In this document: piece after piece, positions 16,478 through 25,916 of the stretch
Layout: each line of letters starts with the position of its first letter
Numbering within the stretch: position 1 is the first letter of the stretch
Assembly: GCA_963721445.1 (NCBI GenBank)
Contig: CAVRIZ010000005.1
Span: forward strand, 868,001 to 932,000
Reading direction: 5' to 3'
Source of the DNA: DAIOEK01 sp963721445
Lineage (GTDB): Bacteria; Chloroflexota; Anaerolineae; Anaerolineales; Anaerolineaceae
DNA: 64,000 nucleotides
The notes under the pieces: generated by a model
What the model saw: the letters and a program-made list of their open reading frames with translations, nothing else
Database searches by the model: none
Told to the model about the DNA's origin: nothing
Translations under genes and position numbers: made by a program

Positions 16478-17152
16478 TTAGTCAGACATTTCTGGGACTT
16501 CTTGACCTTGATAAACCCCATATTTGATCAGACGAATATTCCGTTCAAACTCGTGGGTAATCTGATCCATCATCGTCAACACATCTTCAGCAGAATGTTC
16601 TTTGAGATCGCCCTGATATTTGCGCAATAAACCTTCCTGCAGAAATCCCACCAGCTCCATGATCTCCCCAACTGAAACGTATTTCCGAAATTTCGATCGA
16701 TCGACGTTCATCTGCATCACTTGGGTGCTGGCTTCAGTATACCGGCGAGTCCTTTCCAGCAACGGCTCTTTCAACTCCGGAGGGAATTGGATGAATGCCT
16801 TGAAGAACATCTGGTAGATGCGCGGCTCTGCCAGAGCGAACCTGATCTTAATCTGACCAATAAAGAAAAGCCGTTCGAAAATATCATCTGGTAAGTGGAT
16901 AATTTCTTGTTCGAAGTAATCGATATATCGTTGAACACAATAATCGACCAGATATAGGAATAATTCCTGCTTGCTTCCAAAATAGAAAAATAATGTTCCT
17001 TTGGGTATGCCGGCTTTTTCCACCATCTGATTCGTGGACGCCTGTTCATACCCCGAACTCCCAAATTCATCCAGGCATGCAAAAAGGATTCGATCTCGAT
17101 CGTTAGGAGATATCTTTTCGAATAATTGGAGACCAGATCGTTTGCTTTTCAT
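16478..17152 (-). CDS. TetR/AcrR family transcriptional repressor
   Basis: A 224-aa TetR protein. The N-terminal helix-turn-helix has RILFACLDEFGSSGYEQASTNQMVEKAGIPKGTLFFYFGSKQELF, in which GIPKGTLFFYF is the recognition helix. The C-terminal ligand domain is helical and not assignable to a known inducer. It overlaps the methyltransferase gene by 4 nt and is the second gene of that transcript. The perfect palindrome at the operon promoter is its probable operator, giving autorepression. Confidence 0.92.
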   Translation of the reverse strand: MKSKRSGLQLFEKISPNDRDRILFACLDEFGSSGYEQASTNQMVEKAGIPKGTLFFYFGSKQELFLYLVDYCVQRYIDYFEQEIIHLPDDIFERLFFIGQIKIRFALAEPRIYQMFFKAFIQFPPELKEPLLERTRRYTEASTQVMQMNVDRSKFRKYVSVGEIMELVGFLQEGLLRKYQGDLKEHSAEDVLTMMDQITHEFERNIRLIKYGVYQGQEVPEMSD

Positions 17153-18030
17153 TCTCGATCAAATTGGTAATGGACGGTATATTGGATATTCCGCAGAAAA
17201 GGGATGGATTTGAGAAATCGAAAAGCTCCGAGACGGGTATGACCGGTATCAAAGTACGACCAGTCTTCCAGATAACGGATACCCTGATGCCATTCCTCCA
17301 TCTCCCGGGGATGGGACAACCCGGATGCGAATTTCGCGCCTTTTCCCATTTTCAACCGCTGTTGCATCTTGCGATGGATCAACGATCCCCAGGGTTCTTT
17401 CAACCAATCTGAGTTAAATACTTCACAGACTAGATCACTTCCGGGGAAATTGCGAATCAATGTGCCAACGAGATCCTTGACCTGCTCGCTCTGAAGATAC
17501 ATGAAAACCCCTTCTGCCAGAAACAGGAATGGGCGTCCGCGGTAAGCAGACAATTGCTCTATCCAGGCATAATCCAGCACAGAATAGGGTAGGAAATGAT
17601 ACCGATCTGTTTCCTCAACCAGTTGGTTCTTCAATTGGATGACTTCGGGGAAATCGAGATCGAAAAGAATTAAATGACCGTCATCCAGGCGGTGAAAACG
17701 AGAATCCAACCCGCAGCCGATATTTACGATCACGCCTTCCTGGTGTGCGGCTAGAAACTCACGGGCATATTGATCATATTTCGCTGCCCGAAGTGCAATA
17801 TGTACGGTCACCTGTTTGTCCACTTTTCCTTGCGCGAGGGATTGTAACAGGTCATCCTTCGACGCGGATATGATCGGGACCAAACGCGCTGTGATCGATT
17901 CTGCCACCGGGTCGTTTATGATCCGATCATCCCGCCGGCTATCGATTGCCCTGCAGAACAGGGTTAATAGACTGGTGTTGTTAACATCTGATAACGTAAT
18001 TGTTTCATTCATTCCTATTTTTTGTTCCAT
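17149..18030 (-). CDS. Class I SAM-dependent methyltransferase, LCMT/TcmP-like
   Basis: A 293-aa protein of the leucine carboxyl methyltransferase-like family, which includes polyketide O-methyltransferases such as TcmP. The SAM motif is VIVNIGCGLDSRFHRL, followed by LILFDLDFPEVI and the LFLAEGVFMYL segment typical of the family. The N-terminal part (LLTLFCRAIDSRRDDRIINDPVAE) is the family cap. It probably methylates a carboxyl or hydroxyl group of a small molecule. ATG 18030 follows GAGG. Operon with the TetR gene, suggesting induction by the compound it modifies. Confidence 0.87.
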   Translation of the reverse strand: MEQKIGMNETITLSDVNNTSLLTLFCRAIDSRRDDRIINDPVAESITARLVPIISASKDDLLQSLAQGKVDKQVTVHIALRAAKYDQYAREFLAAHQEGVIVNIGCGLDSRFHRLDDGHLILFDLDFPEVIQLKNQLVEETDRYHFLPYSVLDYAWIEQLSAYRGRPFLFLAEGVFMYLQSEQVKDLVGTLIRNFPGSDLVCEVFNSDWLKEPWGSLIHRKMQQRLKMGKGAKFASGLSHPREMEEWHQGIRYLEDWSYFDTGHTRLGAFRFLKSIPFLRNIQYTVHYQFDRE

Positions 18031-18042
18031 AATAATCCTCTT

Positions 18043-18064
18043 TTACTGACCATCTGGTCAGTAA
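18043..18064. promoter_or_regulatory. TetR operator palindrome
   Basis: A perfect inverted repeat with 10-bp arms, TTACTGACCA and TGGTCAGTAA, around a 2-bp centre (TC). It lies 13 bp before the methyltransferase start, where it would cover the transcription or translation start region. Size and symmetry match TetR-dimer operators. Confidence 0.85.
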
Positions 18065-18273
18065 TTCTATATTGTTTTTTCCATGTGTCAAGGGTATTGG
18101 TCCCTGTCTTTGATTTGAATTTACTTGGTCGACGACAATCACGAGGAGCGATGAACCAATCCGTATGGAAAATATTATACTGCCAGACCAATGCAAAACT
18201 TATTTGCTCTCCATCCGTATATGAAGTAAGCTGTCTGAAAAGTATCCAACCGCAGCCCTTTATGTGCGTGCTG

Positions 18274-18279
18274 TATAAT
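18274..18279 (+). promoter_or_regulatory. -10 element for the DUF4013 gene
   Basis: A perfect TATAAT in the context GCTGTATAATC, about 43 bp before ATG 18322. A convincing -35 hexamer was not seen. Confidence 0.5.
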
Positions 18280-18321
18280 CAACGGTGAGTGAAAATTCGA
18301 TATTTTTTAATTGGAGGAGAA

Positions 18322-19017
18322 ATGCAAGCAGGAAAATCATTTACATATATGTTTGAGGATAATCAGTGGCCTTCCAAAGCATTGATCGGAGCACTGGTTA
18401 GTATGGTCCCGATCCTTAACTTTGCCTGGCTCGGCTATCTGATCGGTGTCTTACGAAATGTCAGCCATGCAGAAAAACCACTCCCATTATGGGATGACTT
18501 TGGGGATAAATTCATGGATGGCTTGAAAATCGGAATTGCCTCCGTACTTTATACTCTCCCCGCAACCATCCTGGTGATCGTCGCCGCGGTCGTCTTTGTC
18601 ATACCCGCCATGGCACAGCAGAATCAGGATTTGCAGGCAATCCTGGTGGGTGGGGCCAGCCTGGCTTATCTACTGGTTTGCACCCTGGTGGGATTATATT
18701 TCCTGGCTTTCTCTTTTTTCCTTCCTGCCATCTCCATCCATTTCGCGCGGATCGGGACATTCAAATCCTGCTTTGAAGTGGGCCAAATCCTCGCTCTGGT
18801 AAAGAAGGACTTCAGCAGTTATCTGACCGCCTGGTTATTATCACTTGTCGCCGGATTGGCAGCCGGTGCGGTTGCTTCTGTGGCTGCTGCGATACTCGGC
18901 TGGATCCCATGTGTGGGACAGGTAGTGATCTGGATCTTCAGCGCTGTCGCGACCGTATGGGGTTCCCTGGTAAGTTACCATCTATATGGTCAGGTCGGAG
19001 TAGAACTGGCTGCATGA
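18322..19017 (+). CDS. DUF4013 family membrane protein
   Basis: A 231-aa multi-pass membrane protein. The start at ATG 18322 (MQAGKSFTYMFED) follows GGAGGAG; an in-frame GTG at 18289 would swallow it. The DUF4013 pattern is visible: an amphipathic N-terminal helix, WPSKALIGALVSMVPILNFAWLGY, PLPLWDDFGDKFMDGLKIG, and then four or five hydrophobic helices. This family is uncharacterised and lies in the cytoplasmic membrane. A stand-alone unit with its own promoter and a 3' hairpin. Confidence 0.85.
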   Translation: MQAGKSFTYMFEDNQWPSKALIGALVSMVPILNFAWLGYLIGVLRNVSHAEKPLPLWDDFGDKFMDGLKIGIASVLYTLPATILVIVAAVVFVIPAMAQQNQDLQAILVGGASLAYLLVCTLVGLYFLAFSFFLPAISIHFARIGTFKSCFEVGQILALVKKDFSSYLTAWLLSLVAGLAAGAVASVAAAILGWIPCVGQVVIWIFSAVATVWGSLVSYHLYGQVGVELAA

Positions 19018-19041
19018 TGCGGTAAACTGAGTAAATAAACA

Positions 19042-19074
19042 CATCTCCCCAAATCTGGTTGAGTTGGGGAGATG
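19042..19074. terminator. Hairpin between convergent genes
   Basis: A perfect 10-bp stem, CATCTCCCCA (19042-19051) with TGGGGAGATG (19065-19074), separates the convergent DUF4013 and lipoprotein genes. The downstream T-run is modest (ATTGTTT), so termination may be moderate in either direction. Confidence 0.75.
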
Positions 19075-19092
19075 ATTGTTTACTGGAATGTC

Positions 19093-20319
19093 TTACTTCC
19101 ATATATAGATCCTACCGGGGAGGGTGGGTGAAATCTCCACCCGGGTAAGAGCCCATGAAGTTGTATCGGTCACCCATAATCCGGGTTCCACGCCTGCCTC
19201 AGGAACTGAGTAGAGTGCGAGTTTTTTCCCTTCCGGATTCCATGCGCCTGGAAGAAATCCCTGTCCTGCAAGATGGACACCCATATTTTCGACGGCATCC
19301 GCGCGCATGACCCAGGCACCAGAATCCAGGTCAGCCTTGGCTTGCATGTAATATGCAATCCATTTTCCATCGGGACTCCACAAGGGGGACTGAACCGGAA
19401 AGTTTTCGGATTCGGGTTCAACAAGGGGACTCAATTGATAGGACTTTTTCACTAGATCAAAAACAACCACTCCCGACCTGAGTCCAACATTTAACCCGCT
19501 CAGCCAATACCAGGCGATCTTCGTTCCATCTGGCGACCAGGCAGGATGCGAGATTTGCTGACCCTTTAGCGAATCGAGTCCAAAATCAGCCGGGTCGAAT
19601 GGAATGGGTTCCTGCTCGCCCCCAAACAACCAGCCTTTCTCGCCATTCCCATATGCAATCCAGATCCCATCGGGAGAGACCGCCGGATTCCCGGTGCTGG
19701 GATGGTCCGGATCGAGTACCAGATACCCCGTCCCATCCATCCTGATCACCGATAAAAATCCTTGTGTTCCAACTCCGGTGGTGGAATTGGCATTATTGGA
19801 AAGCATCAGCACTTTCTCGGTATGCCCGGTCCACCAGGATGCGCAGCATTCATGTCGGGATGGTGTGTCGGTTAACTTGACCAGTTTTCTTACAACGAGA
19901 TCATACATCCAGTAATCGCCGTTCCCGCTGGTCAGAGTATATCTACCATCTGTTGACAGAATATCCACCGGACGGTCATACAAGATCTGGCGGGAACCAT
20001 CCTGCCCTATTTGAACCAGGTTTCCATCATCATAAATCAATCCGGCGAGGACGCTCGCGCTCACGGGAGCATTGTTTTTCGTTGAATTGATTATTACCAA
20101 CGTCGATGTGGGTAATTGGGATTCCGTTGAAGAAAGGGTTTGATCCATTGCCGGGTATAACGTCGGTCTGGGTTGAGACGCAAGTTGTGTCTGAACTGCG
20201 TCTTCCACCGCACTATCCTGAGTAGGCCAGACCGGTGTCTTCGGCTGGCAGGAAATGAGCAACAAACCCAAAATCAGAACTGCGATCTGGTTTGCTTTAA
20301 CTATGAATTGTCGAACCAT
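19093..20319 (-). CDS. Lipoprotein with TolB/PD40-like beta-propeller repeats
   Basis: A 408-aa exported protein. The signal peptide ends in a lipobox (GLLLISC). The mature part holds WD40-like PD40 repeats with the recurring signature SPDGxxIAY: SPDGIWIAYGNG, SPDGTKIAWYW, SPDGKWIAYYM and the variant NPEGKKLALYS. It forms an extracellular beta-propeller probably used for binding. It follows the DUF1667 gene by 4 bp, so it may ride on that transcript although its function appears unrelated. Confidence 0.85.
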   Translation of the reverse strand: MVRQFIVKANQIAVLILGLLLISCQPKTPVWPTQDSAVEDAVQTQLASQPRPTLYPAMDQTLSSTESQLPTSTLVIINSTKNNAPVSASVLAGLIYDDGNLVQIGQDGSRQILYDRPVDILSTDGRYTLTSGNGDYWMYDLVVRKLVKLTDTPSRHECCASWWTGHTEKVLMLSNNANSTTGVGTQGFLSVIRMDGTGYLVLDPDHPSTGNPAVSPDGIWIAYGNGEKGWLFGGEQEPIPFDPADFGLDSLKGQQISHPAWSPDGTKIAWYWLSGLNVGLRSGVVVFDLVKKSYQLSPLVEPESENFPVQSPLWSPDGKWIAYYMQAKADLDSGAWVMRADAVENMGVHLAGQGFLPGAWNPEGKKLALYSVPEAGVEPGLWVTDTTSWALTRVEISPTLPGRIYIWK

Positions 20320-20323
20320 GAGA

Positions 20324-20713
20324 CTACTCGATGGATTTCACTCCGGTTACAAGACTCGCAGCGGATCTGCTGGCGAGGATATCAATACCCGTCCCCAATA
20401 CGTTCCGAGCTATGACCTGCCCAACCCGAATTGGCGCTTTCAATTCCAGTTGGCGAAGCTCAAGGAGCAGTTCACTGATCCGTGGTTTTGGAAATGGAGC
20501 GGAAGTATATACCGGCATCAGTGGATGCAAGGCATTCGTAATTTTCACCGTTGAGGCGACCATCCGGCGGGGATCACGCATCTCACGTTCTGCGTATTCA
20601 TTTCCCCGTTTACAGCCAGCCACAACCTTGGTAATCGTTTCCCCATCTCTGGTCACTTCCAATGTGCATCCCTTGGGACAGGTGATACAGATCATTTTTT
20701 TCATTTCTTCCAT
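20324..20713 (-). CDS. DUF1667 protein, third member of the GlpA-like oxidoreductase cluster
   Basis: A 129-aa protein of the DUF1667 family. The N-terminal MICITCPKGCTLEV has two closely spaced Cys, and a third lies in VVAGCKRGNEYAEREM. A C-terminal part contains the conserved PVYTSAPFPKPRISELL. The family is found beside a GlpA-like dehydrogenase and an FAD oxidoreductase in Thermotogota and Clostridia, where it is thought to be a small metal or Fe-S subunit. It follows the FAD oxidoreductase by 14 bp. Confidence 0.88.
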   Translation of the reverse strand: MEEMKKMICITCPKGCTLEVTRDGETITKVVAGCKRGNEYAEREMRDPRRMVASTVKITNALHPLMPVYTSAPFPKPRISELLLELRQLELKAPIRVGQVIARNVLGTGIDILASRSAASLVTGVKSIE

Positions 20714-20727
20714 CAGTGCACCTCTTC

Positions 20728-22005
20728 CTACCGCTTGATCACATCCACGGTTAGAGATTTTGCTTCCAATACGTCATCGTACGATTTGGGTAGAATTTCC
20801 ATCGTGATAATCTCACCCGGACGGGCATATGGTTCGGTCTTGCGTGTCACCAGGTTTTCACCATTATGTACTTCGATCCAGCAGGGTTTTTCTATTGGCT
20901 GTTTCACCCGCAATTGTAACCGCACTTCACCTTCCGCCAGACTCTCTTTATCGAGTTCATGGGGAACCACATAACGTACGTTCTCACCGGGAAGCAATGG
21001 GATGTGCCGTAATTCACGCCGTCGCAACTCTCGCGCATACCTGGCAGCGCTCTTACCCGCCGCATAGCCTGCCTCGGTCACCCAATCAACCAGATCATAC
21101 ACATGCACGACATTCCCCGCCGCGAATACGCCGGGAACCGATGTCTCGAAGTGATCATCCACAAACGGTCCGCCTGTGATGGTGTCAAGTCTAACCCCTG
21201 CTTTTCGGGAAAGCTCATTTTCCGGGATCAATCCAACCGAAAGAAGCAGCGTATCACATGGAATCACTTCCTCAGTTCCGGGGACAGGCTGCCATTTGTC
21301 ATCCACCTGAACCGACTCGACTGCTTCCACCCTTTTATTTCCGATGATACGGTTGATGGTATGGCTCAGTTTTAATGGGATATCAAAATCCATCAAACAC
21401 TGGACGTAGTTCCTCGTCAACCCGGTCAGGAACGGCATCACCTCTAACACGCGGTCCACTTTCGCACCTTCCAGACTCAACCGGCGCGCCATGATCATCC
21501 CGATATCACCCGAACCCAAAACAACAAAACGTTTTCCGGGCATGTATCCTTCCACATTCACCCAACGCTGCGCAGTTCCGGCAGTGTAGACTCCGGTCGG
21601 GCGGCTGCCTGGTAGACGGATCTGAGCACGGGTCTTTTCGCGACATCCCATGGATAAGACAATGGATCTCGCCTGAACATCCACAAAACCAGCGGATTTA
21701 CCAGAGGCAAAGATCCTGCGCTGGGGGGTGATCTCCAGAACCATAGTATCCAGCAGCATTTCCACCCCCTCAGAGCGGGCTTCATCGATGAATTTTTGGG
21801 CGTATGCCGGGCCGGGTAAGTCCTGTCCGAGTAATTCCAACCCGAACCCATTATGGATACATTGCAGTAAAATCCCGCCCGGTTCCATATCGCGCTCGAT
21901 CACGAGCACATCACGGGCGCCATTCTTCTTCGCTGAGATGGCTGCCGCCAATCCACCCGGTCCACTGCCGATGACCACTACATCATATTTATCTTTGAGT
22001 GCCAT
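20728..22005 (-). CDS. FAD-dependent pyridine-nucleotide oxidoreductase subunit
   Basis: A 425-aa flavoprotein with two dinucleotide-binding folds: VVVIGSGPGGLAAAISA at the N-terminus for FAD, and RFVVLGSGDIGMIMARRL in the middle for NAD(P). GVFAAGNVVHVYDLVD is the second FAD contact. It resembles the NAD(FAD)-dependent subunit encoded next to GlpA-like dehydrogenases. It probably passes electrons between the GlpA-like subunit and NAD(P). It starts 2 nt after the upstream gene ends, so the two are tightly coupled. Confidence 0.9.
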   Translation of the reverse strand: MALKDKYDVVVIGSGPGGLAAAISAKKNGARDVLVIERDMEPGGILLQCIHNGFGLELLGQDLPGPAYAQKFIDEARSEGVEMLLDTMVLEITPQRRIFASGKSAGFVDVQARSIVLSMGCREKTRAQIRLPGSRPTGVYTAGTAQRWVNVEGYMPGKRFVVLGSGDIGMIMARRLSLEGAKVDRVLEVMPFLTGLTRNYVQCLMDFDIPLKLSHTINRIIGNKRVEAVESVQVDDKWQPVPGTEEVIPCDTLLLSVGLIPENELSRKAGVRLDTITGGPFVDDHFETSVPGVFAAGNVVHVYDLVDWVTEAGYAAGKSAARYARELRRRELRHIPLLPGENVRYVVPHELDKESLAEGEVRLQLRVKQPIEKPCWIEVHNGENLVTRKTEPYARPGEIITMEILPKSYDDVLEAKSLTVDVIKR

Positions 22006-22006
22006 G

Positions 22007-23491
22007 TTATGCCTCCACGTCCTTGGTCATGCGGAACAGGAACTCGGATCCCTTCCCTTTCTTCGTGACTTCGAGGGGAGAGATACCCATTTCCTTTGCC
22101 ATCAGGTCTACCACACGGGGCATATCAAAAGAGCCCAGACACCTTCCAGTCCCCAGCCAGGTGCGCCGTTTGATGGCATCGTATGTTCGAGCCGGCAATG
22201 GCGCATGCATCTCAGCCAGGATCTCACCTTCAGTGACCATTTCACATCGGCAAATGATTCTGGCGTACGCCGGGTCTGAACGAATGAGTTTCGCCTGCTC
22301 TTCCATAGACATTTCGCGGAAGCGAGGTCTGGGTGGTCGGATCGGGTTCCAATCTTTTTTCTTTTTTAACTTCTCACCGGCGTCGATCAAGAGATCCACC
22401 ACCATTTGCGCGATCCCCGGAGCGGAAGTAAGGCCGGGTGATTCGATCCCGCCCAGGTTCACCAATCCCTGCACTTCGGCAGGAATCTCGATCATGAAAT
22501 CACCTTTGTAATCAATACCGGGAGTCAGACAGGGCGCGTTCCCCGTGGCTCGTAAACCTGCAAAACCAGCAATGAGGAAGCGTTGCTGCAAAGAAGGTAC
22601 AAGTTTGGTGGCACCTTCCCAAATTTCATTCATACCCTCGCGTGTCAGGGGTCGATCGGTTCGATCATCCTGTTTACTGGCATTTGGGCCCACAATCGTA
22701 TTCCCATGTAGGGTCGTAGTGACCAGGATTCCCTTTCCTTTTTCAGATGGGCAGGGAAAAAGGACGTTGTTGATCGTGATCTCTGCCCGGTCAAAAACAA
22801 AGTATTCACCACGCCTGGGAGTGATCTTGAAATCTGGATGAATACCTGCCTTGTGCATCACTTTGTCCGAATTGATCCCGGCCGCATTGATCACCCACCT
22901 GGAGGTAAAATCACCCTGGTTGGTCTTAACACCCCGGATGCGTTTTCCATCAAGTATGAAATCCTCGAAGGCGGTATCCACCAGGATCGTGACACTATTC
23001 TGAATGGCGTTCTCTGCTGCCGCGACAACCACTCCAAAGGGGTCACATATCCCACCAGTGGGAGCCCACAGGGCTCCGCTTACCTCGGGGGTAATGTTAT
23101 GTTCCCGCCGACGCATTTCTTCCCCACTGATCATGTGCATCCCGGGAACACCGTTTTTTCGACCCTGGTCAAGGAGCGAACCAAGATGTTTCAACTCGGT
23201 TTCGCCCACGGCTACAACATAATCTCCCCTTCGTTCGAACGGAAAATTCAATTCACCGGCCAGAGTATCCCACATACCATTCGCCTGGACATTTAACTTT
23301 GCCTTTAAGGAACCGGGTAACGGATCATAGCCGGCATGAACTATCGCAGAGTTGGCACTGGTAGCCCCCATGCCTATATCGGCTTCTTTTTCTATGAGAA
23401 GGATGGATAACTGATAGCGGGAGAGAAATCGGGCTATCATACATCCAACCACTCCGCCCCCAACAACAATAACGTCGTAGGAATTTGCCAC
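22007..23491 (-). CDS. GlpA-like FAD-dependent glycerol-3-phosphate dehydrogenase with BFD-like domain
   Basis: A 494-aa protein. GTG 23491 is the start (VANSYDVIVV), preceded by GAGGAGG. The N-terminal FAD motif is VVGGGVVGCMIARFLS; the DAO-type core includes TSANSAIVHAGYDPLPG, a glycerol-3-phosphate dehydrogenase signature. A C-terminal BFD-like domain begins ICRCEMVTEGEI with Cys414 and Cys416 and continues to GTGRCLGSFD. In relatives the last motif reads GRCQGxxC; here the fourth cysteine position is Asp456. The [2Fe-2S] site is therefore either 3Cys/1Asp or lost. It heads the oxidoreductase operon. Confidence 0.87.
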   Translation of the reverse strand: MANSYDVIVVGGGVVGCMIARFLSRYQLSILLIEKEADIGMGATSANSAIVHAGYDPLPGSLKAKLNVQANGMWDTLAGELNFPFERRGDYVVAVGETELKHLGSLLDQGRKNGVPGMHMISGEEMRRREHNITPEVSGALWAPTGGICDPFGVVVAAAENAIQNSVTILVDTAFEDFILDGKRIRGVKTNQGDFTSRWVINAAGINSDKVMHKAGIHPDFKITPRRGEYFVFDRAEITINNVLFPCPSEKGKGILVTTTLHGNTIVGPNASKQDDRTDRPLTREGMNEIWEGATKLVPSLQQRFLIAGFAGLRATGNAPCLTPGIDYKGDFMIEIPAEVQGLVNLGGIESPGLTSAPGIAQMVVDLLIDAGEKLKKKKDWNPIRPPRPRFREMSMEEQAKLIRSDPAYARIICRCEMVTEGEILAEMHAPLPARTYDAIKRRTWLGTGRCLGSFDMPRVVDLMAKEMGISPLEVTKKGKGSEFLFRMTKDVEA

Positions 23492-23686
23492 ACTTGCCTC
23501 CTCAAAATAAGGTAATCGAAGACCAAAGAATGTACGGCAATGTCAGCGGCGATGTCTTAGATGTAGTATCTCAAAACCGTTAATTGGAAAAATATCAGGA
23601 TGTAGTACTAAACCAGTATTGACGTTGGTAAATGGACTATCCCAACCATTGTACATGAGAGTGAGGTACAAGGTATGAAAATATTG

Positions 23687-25411
23687 TCATGCTTTCTTTT
23701 GATGGATTGCATATACAACTTCGCTCAATGCGATGAGGGTTGCCGCTGGATCAGTGCGACCTTTCACTTCCACCCCTCCCTGCCCAAGAGATCTTTCGCT
23801 GACAGTGATCCGGATAGGCGAACCGATCAAATCGGCGTCATTGAATTTTACCCCAGCGGATTCCACCCGCTCATCCACCAAAACTTCCATCCCATCGGAC
23901 TCAAATTCGGTCGCCAGTTTCATTGCCGTAGGTAAGACTTCCTCATTTCGCCCGGGAAGAACGATCATATGAATGGGGTATGGAGCGATTGATGCTGGAA
24001 GCGTGAGACCTTTTTCATCATGATAGTGTTCCGCTAGACAACCCAATAAGCGCCCCACACCGATTCCATACGACCCCATCACCACAGATCTCTGATTCCC
24101 AAGGTCATCCGTGTATACACCCCCAAGTGCATCGGTATACCGGGTTCCCAATTGGAATATATTTCCCACTTCAACTGCGCGGGAGGCAGATAATGGATGA
24201 GCGCAATCCGGGCATGGATCCCCTTCCTTTGCTGAAACGATATCTTCTAACAGATCTGCCTGGTAATCACGTCCATAGTTTACATTTTTAAGGTGATAGC
24301 CTTCCAAATTAGCGCCAGCCACCAGATTTGGACAATCAGGGATGAGTCTATCAACGACGACTAAAACATTCTCGTTTTTCTTCAAACCTACTGGGGATGC
24401 ATATCCGGGAACTGCACCAGACGCTTCTATCTCCTCATCAGTTGCCGGTCGAAGATCTATCGCCTTCGTAGTGTTGGTGAGCTTGGTTTCATTCACTTCC
24501 ATATCCCCACGGACTATGGCAAATATCAGGACAGGTTCTTCCCTGCCGGCAATTTGCGTCGTAAAGAATACCGCTTTCGCAGTCTTTTCAACTGGAATCT
24601 GGAGCAAAGCAGCCAGATCAGTTATAGTTGCCGTATGCGGGGTTGGAATTTGTTCCAGGGGCAAGGCTTCTTCCATAGATGGCTTCTCATAATCCACCCG
24701 CGCTACCTGGCGATTGGCGGCATAGCCACAATGACCGCAATGCATAATGGTATCTTCACCGATGGGAGATAAATACATATATTCATGCGCAACCTTGCCG
24801 CCCATCATTCCTGTATCGGATTTGACCGCCATAACCGGAAGACCGCAACGCTCGAAAATTCGGAAATAGGCTTCGTAATGGGCCTGGTATTGTTTTTCCA
24901 ACCCATCGTAATCTGCATCCAGGCTATACGAGTCAAGCATGGTGAATTCCCGCACGCGGATAAGCCCTGCCCGGGGGCGGGGGTCATCGCGCCATTTGGT
25001 TTGGATCTGATATACCAATCGGGGAAGTTGTTTATACGAACGGATCTCGCTTCGAACCAAATCGGCCACTACTTCTTCGTGGGTCATCGCCAGAACCATG
25101 TCGCGGTTATTTTTATCTTTGAAGCGGCCCATCTCACTGCCGATCGTCTGCCAGCGACCGGTTTGCTGCCACAGCTCCGCCGGATGTACCACCGGCATGG
25201 TGATCTCCTGCCCTCCGATTCCATTCATCTCTTGGCGTATGATCGCCTCGATCATGTTCATACTTCTGCGTGCCAGCGGTAAATAACTGAAGATGCCCGC
25301 TGCCAATGGGCGGATAAAACCAGCGCGAACAAGCATGGCATGTCCAGCCGCCTCTACATCGGAAGGCGCTACACGTAATGTTTGAGAAAAAAGTTGAGAC
25401 ATTTTCTGCAT
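23687..25411 (-). CDS. proS: Prolyl-tRNA synthetase, bacterial type with editing domain
   Basis: A 574-aa class II synthetase charging tRNA-Pro. Motif 1 is in VRAGFIRPLAAGIFSYLPLARRSM; motif 2 has TKWRDDPRPRAGLIRVREFTM; motif 3 is SYGIGVGRLLG. The YbaK-like editing insert between motifs 2 and 3 is present (about residues 225-385), giving the normal bacterial length. The C-terminal anticodon-binding domain carries GRNEEVLPTAMKLATEFES. MQKMSQLFSQ gives two possible starts three codons apart. Stands alone. Confidence 0.96.
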   Translation of the reverse strand: MQKMSQLFSQTLRVAPSDVEAAGHAMLVRAGFIRPLAAGIFSYLPLARRSMNMIEAIIRQEMNGIGGQEITMPVVHPAELWQQTGRWQTIGSEMGRFKDKNNRDMVLAMTHEEVVADLVRSEIRSYKQLPRLVYQIQTKWRDDPRPRAGLIRVREFTMLDSYSLDADYDGLEKQYQAHYEAYFRIFERCGLPVMAVKSDTGMMGGKVAHEYMYLSPIGEDTIMHCGHCGYAANRQVARVDYEKPSMEEALPLEQIPTPHTATITDLAALLQIPVEKTAKAVFFTTQIAGREEPVLIFAIVRGDMEVNETKLTNTTKAIDLRPATDEEIEASGAVPGYASPVGLKKNENVLVVVDRLIPDCPNLVAGANLEGYHLKNVNYGRDYQADLLEDIVSAKEGDPCPDCAHPLSASRAVEVGNIFQLGTRYTDALGGVYTDDLGNQRSVVMGSYGIGVGRLLGCLAEHYHDEKGLTLPASIAPYPIHMIVLPGRNEEVLPTAMKLATEFESDGMEVLVDERVESAGVKFNDADLIGSPIRITVSERSLGQGGVEVKGRTDPAATLIALSEVVYAIHQKKA

Positions 25412-25568
25412 AACTTACCCCGATCCAGTTATCCAATTTTGGCTGACTATACCCTCATTCGTTACTTTTCGCAACTACACATTCCGAATCAAATGTATGT
25501 CAATCAATGCCAGTCTCTCTGTTGGTCATGTTACAATACGAACCACCACTTTCAGGAAATTATAATCA

Positions 25569-25910
25569 GTGAATCGTCATCCGCGAGTCAAAAGGGAAGC
25601 CAAGACAATTCAAGCCATGTTCCGGTTATATTGCCGAAGCAAACATGAGAATATGCCTGGGCTGTGTAATTCTTGCCAGGAACTGGAGGTATATGCCCTT
25701 CAAAAATTAGATCGTTGCCCATTCCAGGAAAGAAAGACAACCTGCGCGAAATGTCCAATTCATTGCTACCGGACTGATAGGCGGGTCCAGATTCGCGAAG
25801 TAATGCGTTATGCCGGTCCACGGATGATATTTCATCATCCCTGGTTAGCCATTCTCCATCTACTGGATGGGTTACGCGAAAAACCTGAGACAAAACAGAC
25901 AACTGGATAA
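25569..25910 (+). CDS. YgbA-like nitrous oxide-stimulated promoter family protein
   Basis: A 113-aa cysteine-rich protein beginning with GTG. Conserved features are KREAKTIQAMFRLYCRSKH, CNSCQELEVYALQKLDRCPF, the cluster CAKCPIHCY and a C-terminal RYAGPRMIFHHPWLAILHL. This pattern matches the YgbA family, linked in enterobacteria to nitrosative stress. The six Cys suggest a metal or Fe-S site. Divergent from proS; tail-to-tail with the CPBP protease gene, 6 bp apart. Confidence 0.85.
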   Translation: MNRHPRVKREAKTIQAMFRLYCRSKHENMPGLCNSCQELEVYALQKLDRCPFQERKTTCAKCPIHCYRTDRRVQIREVMRYAGPRMIFHHPWLAILHLLDGLREKPETKQTTG

Positions 25911-25916
25911 GTTAAT

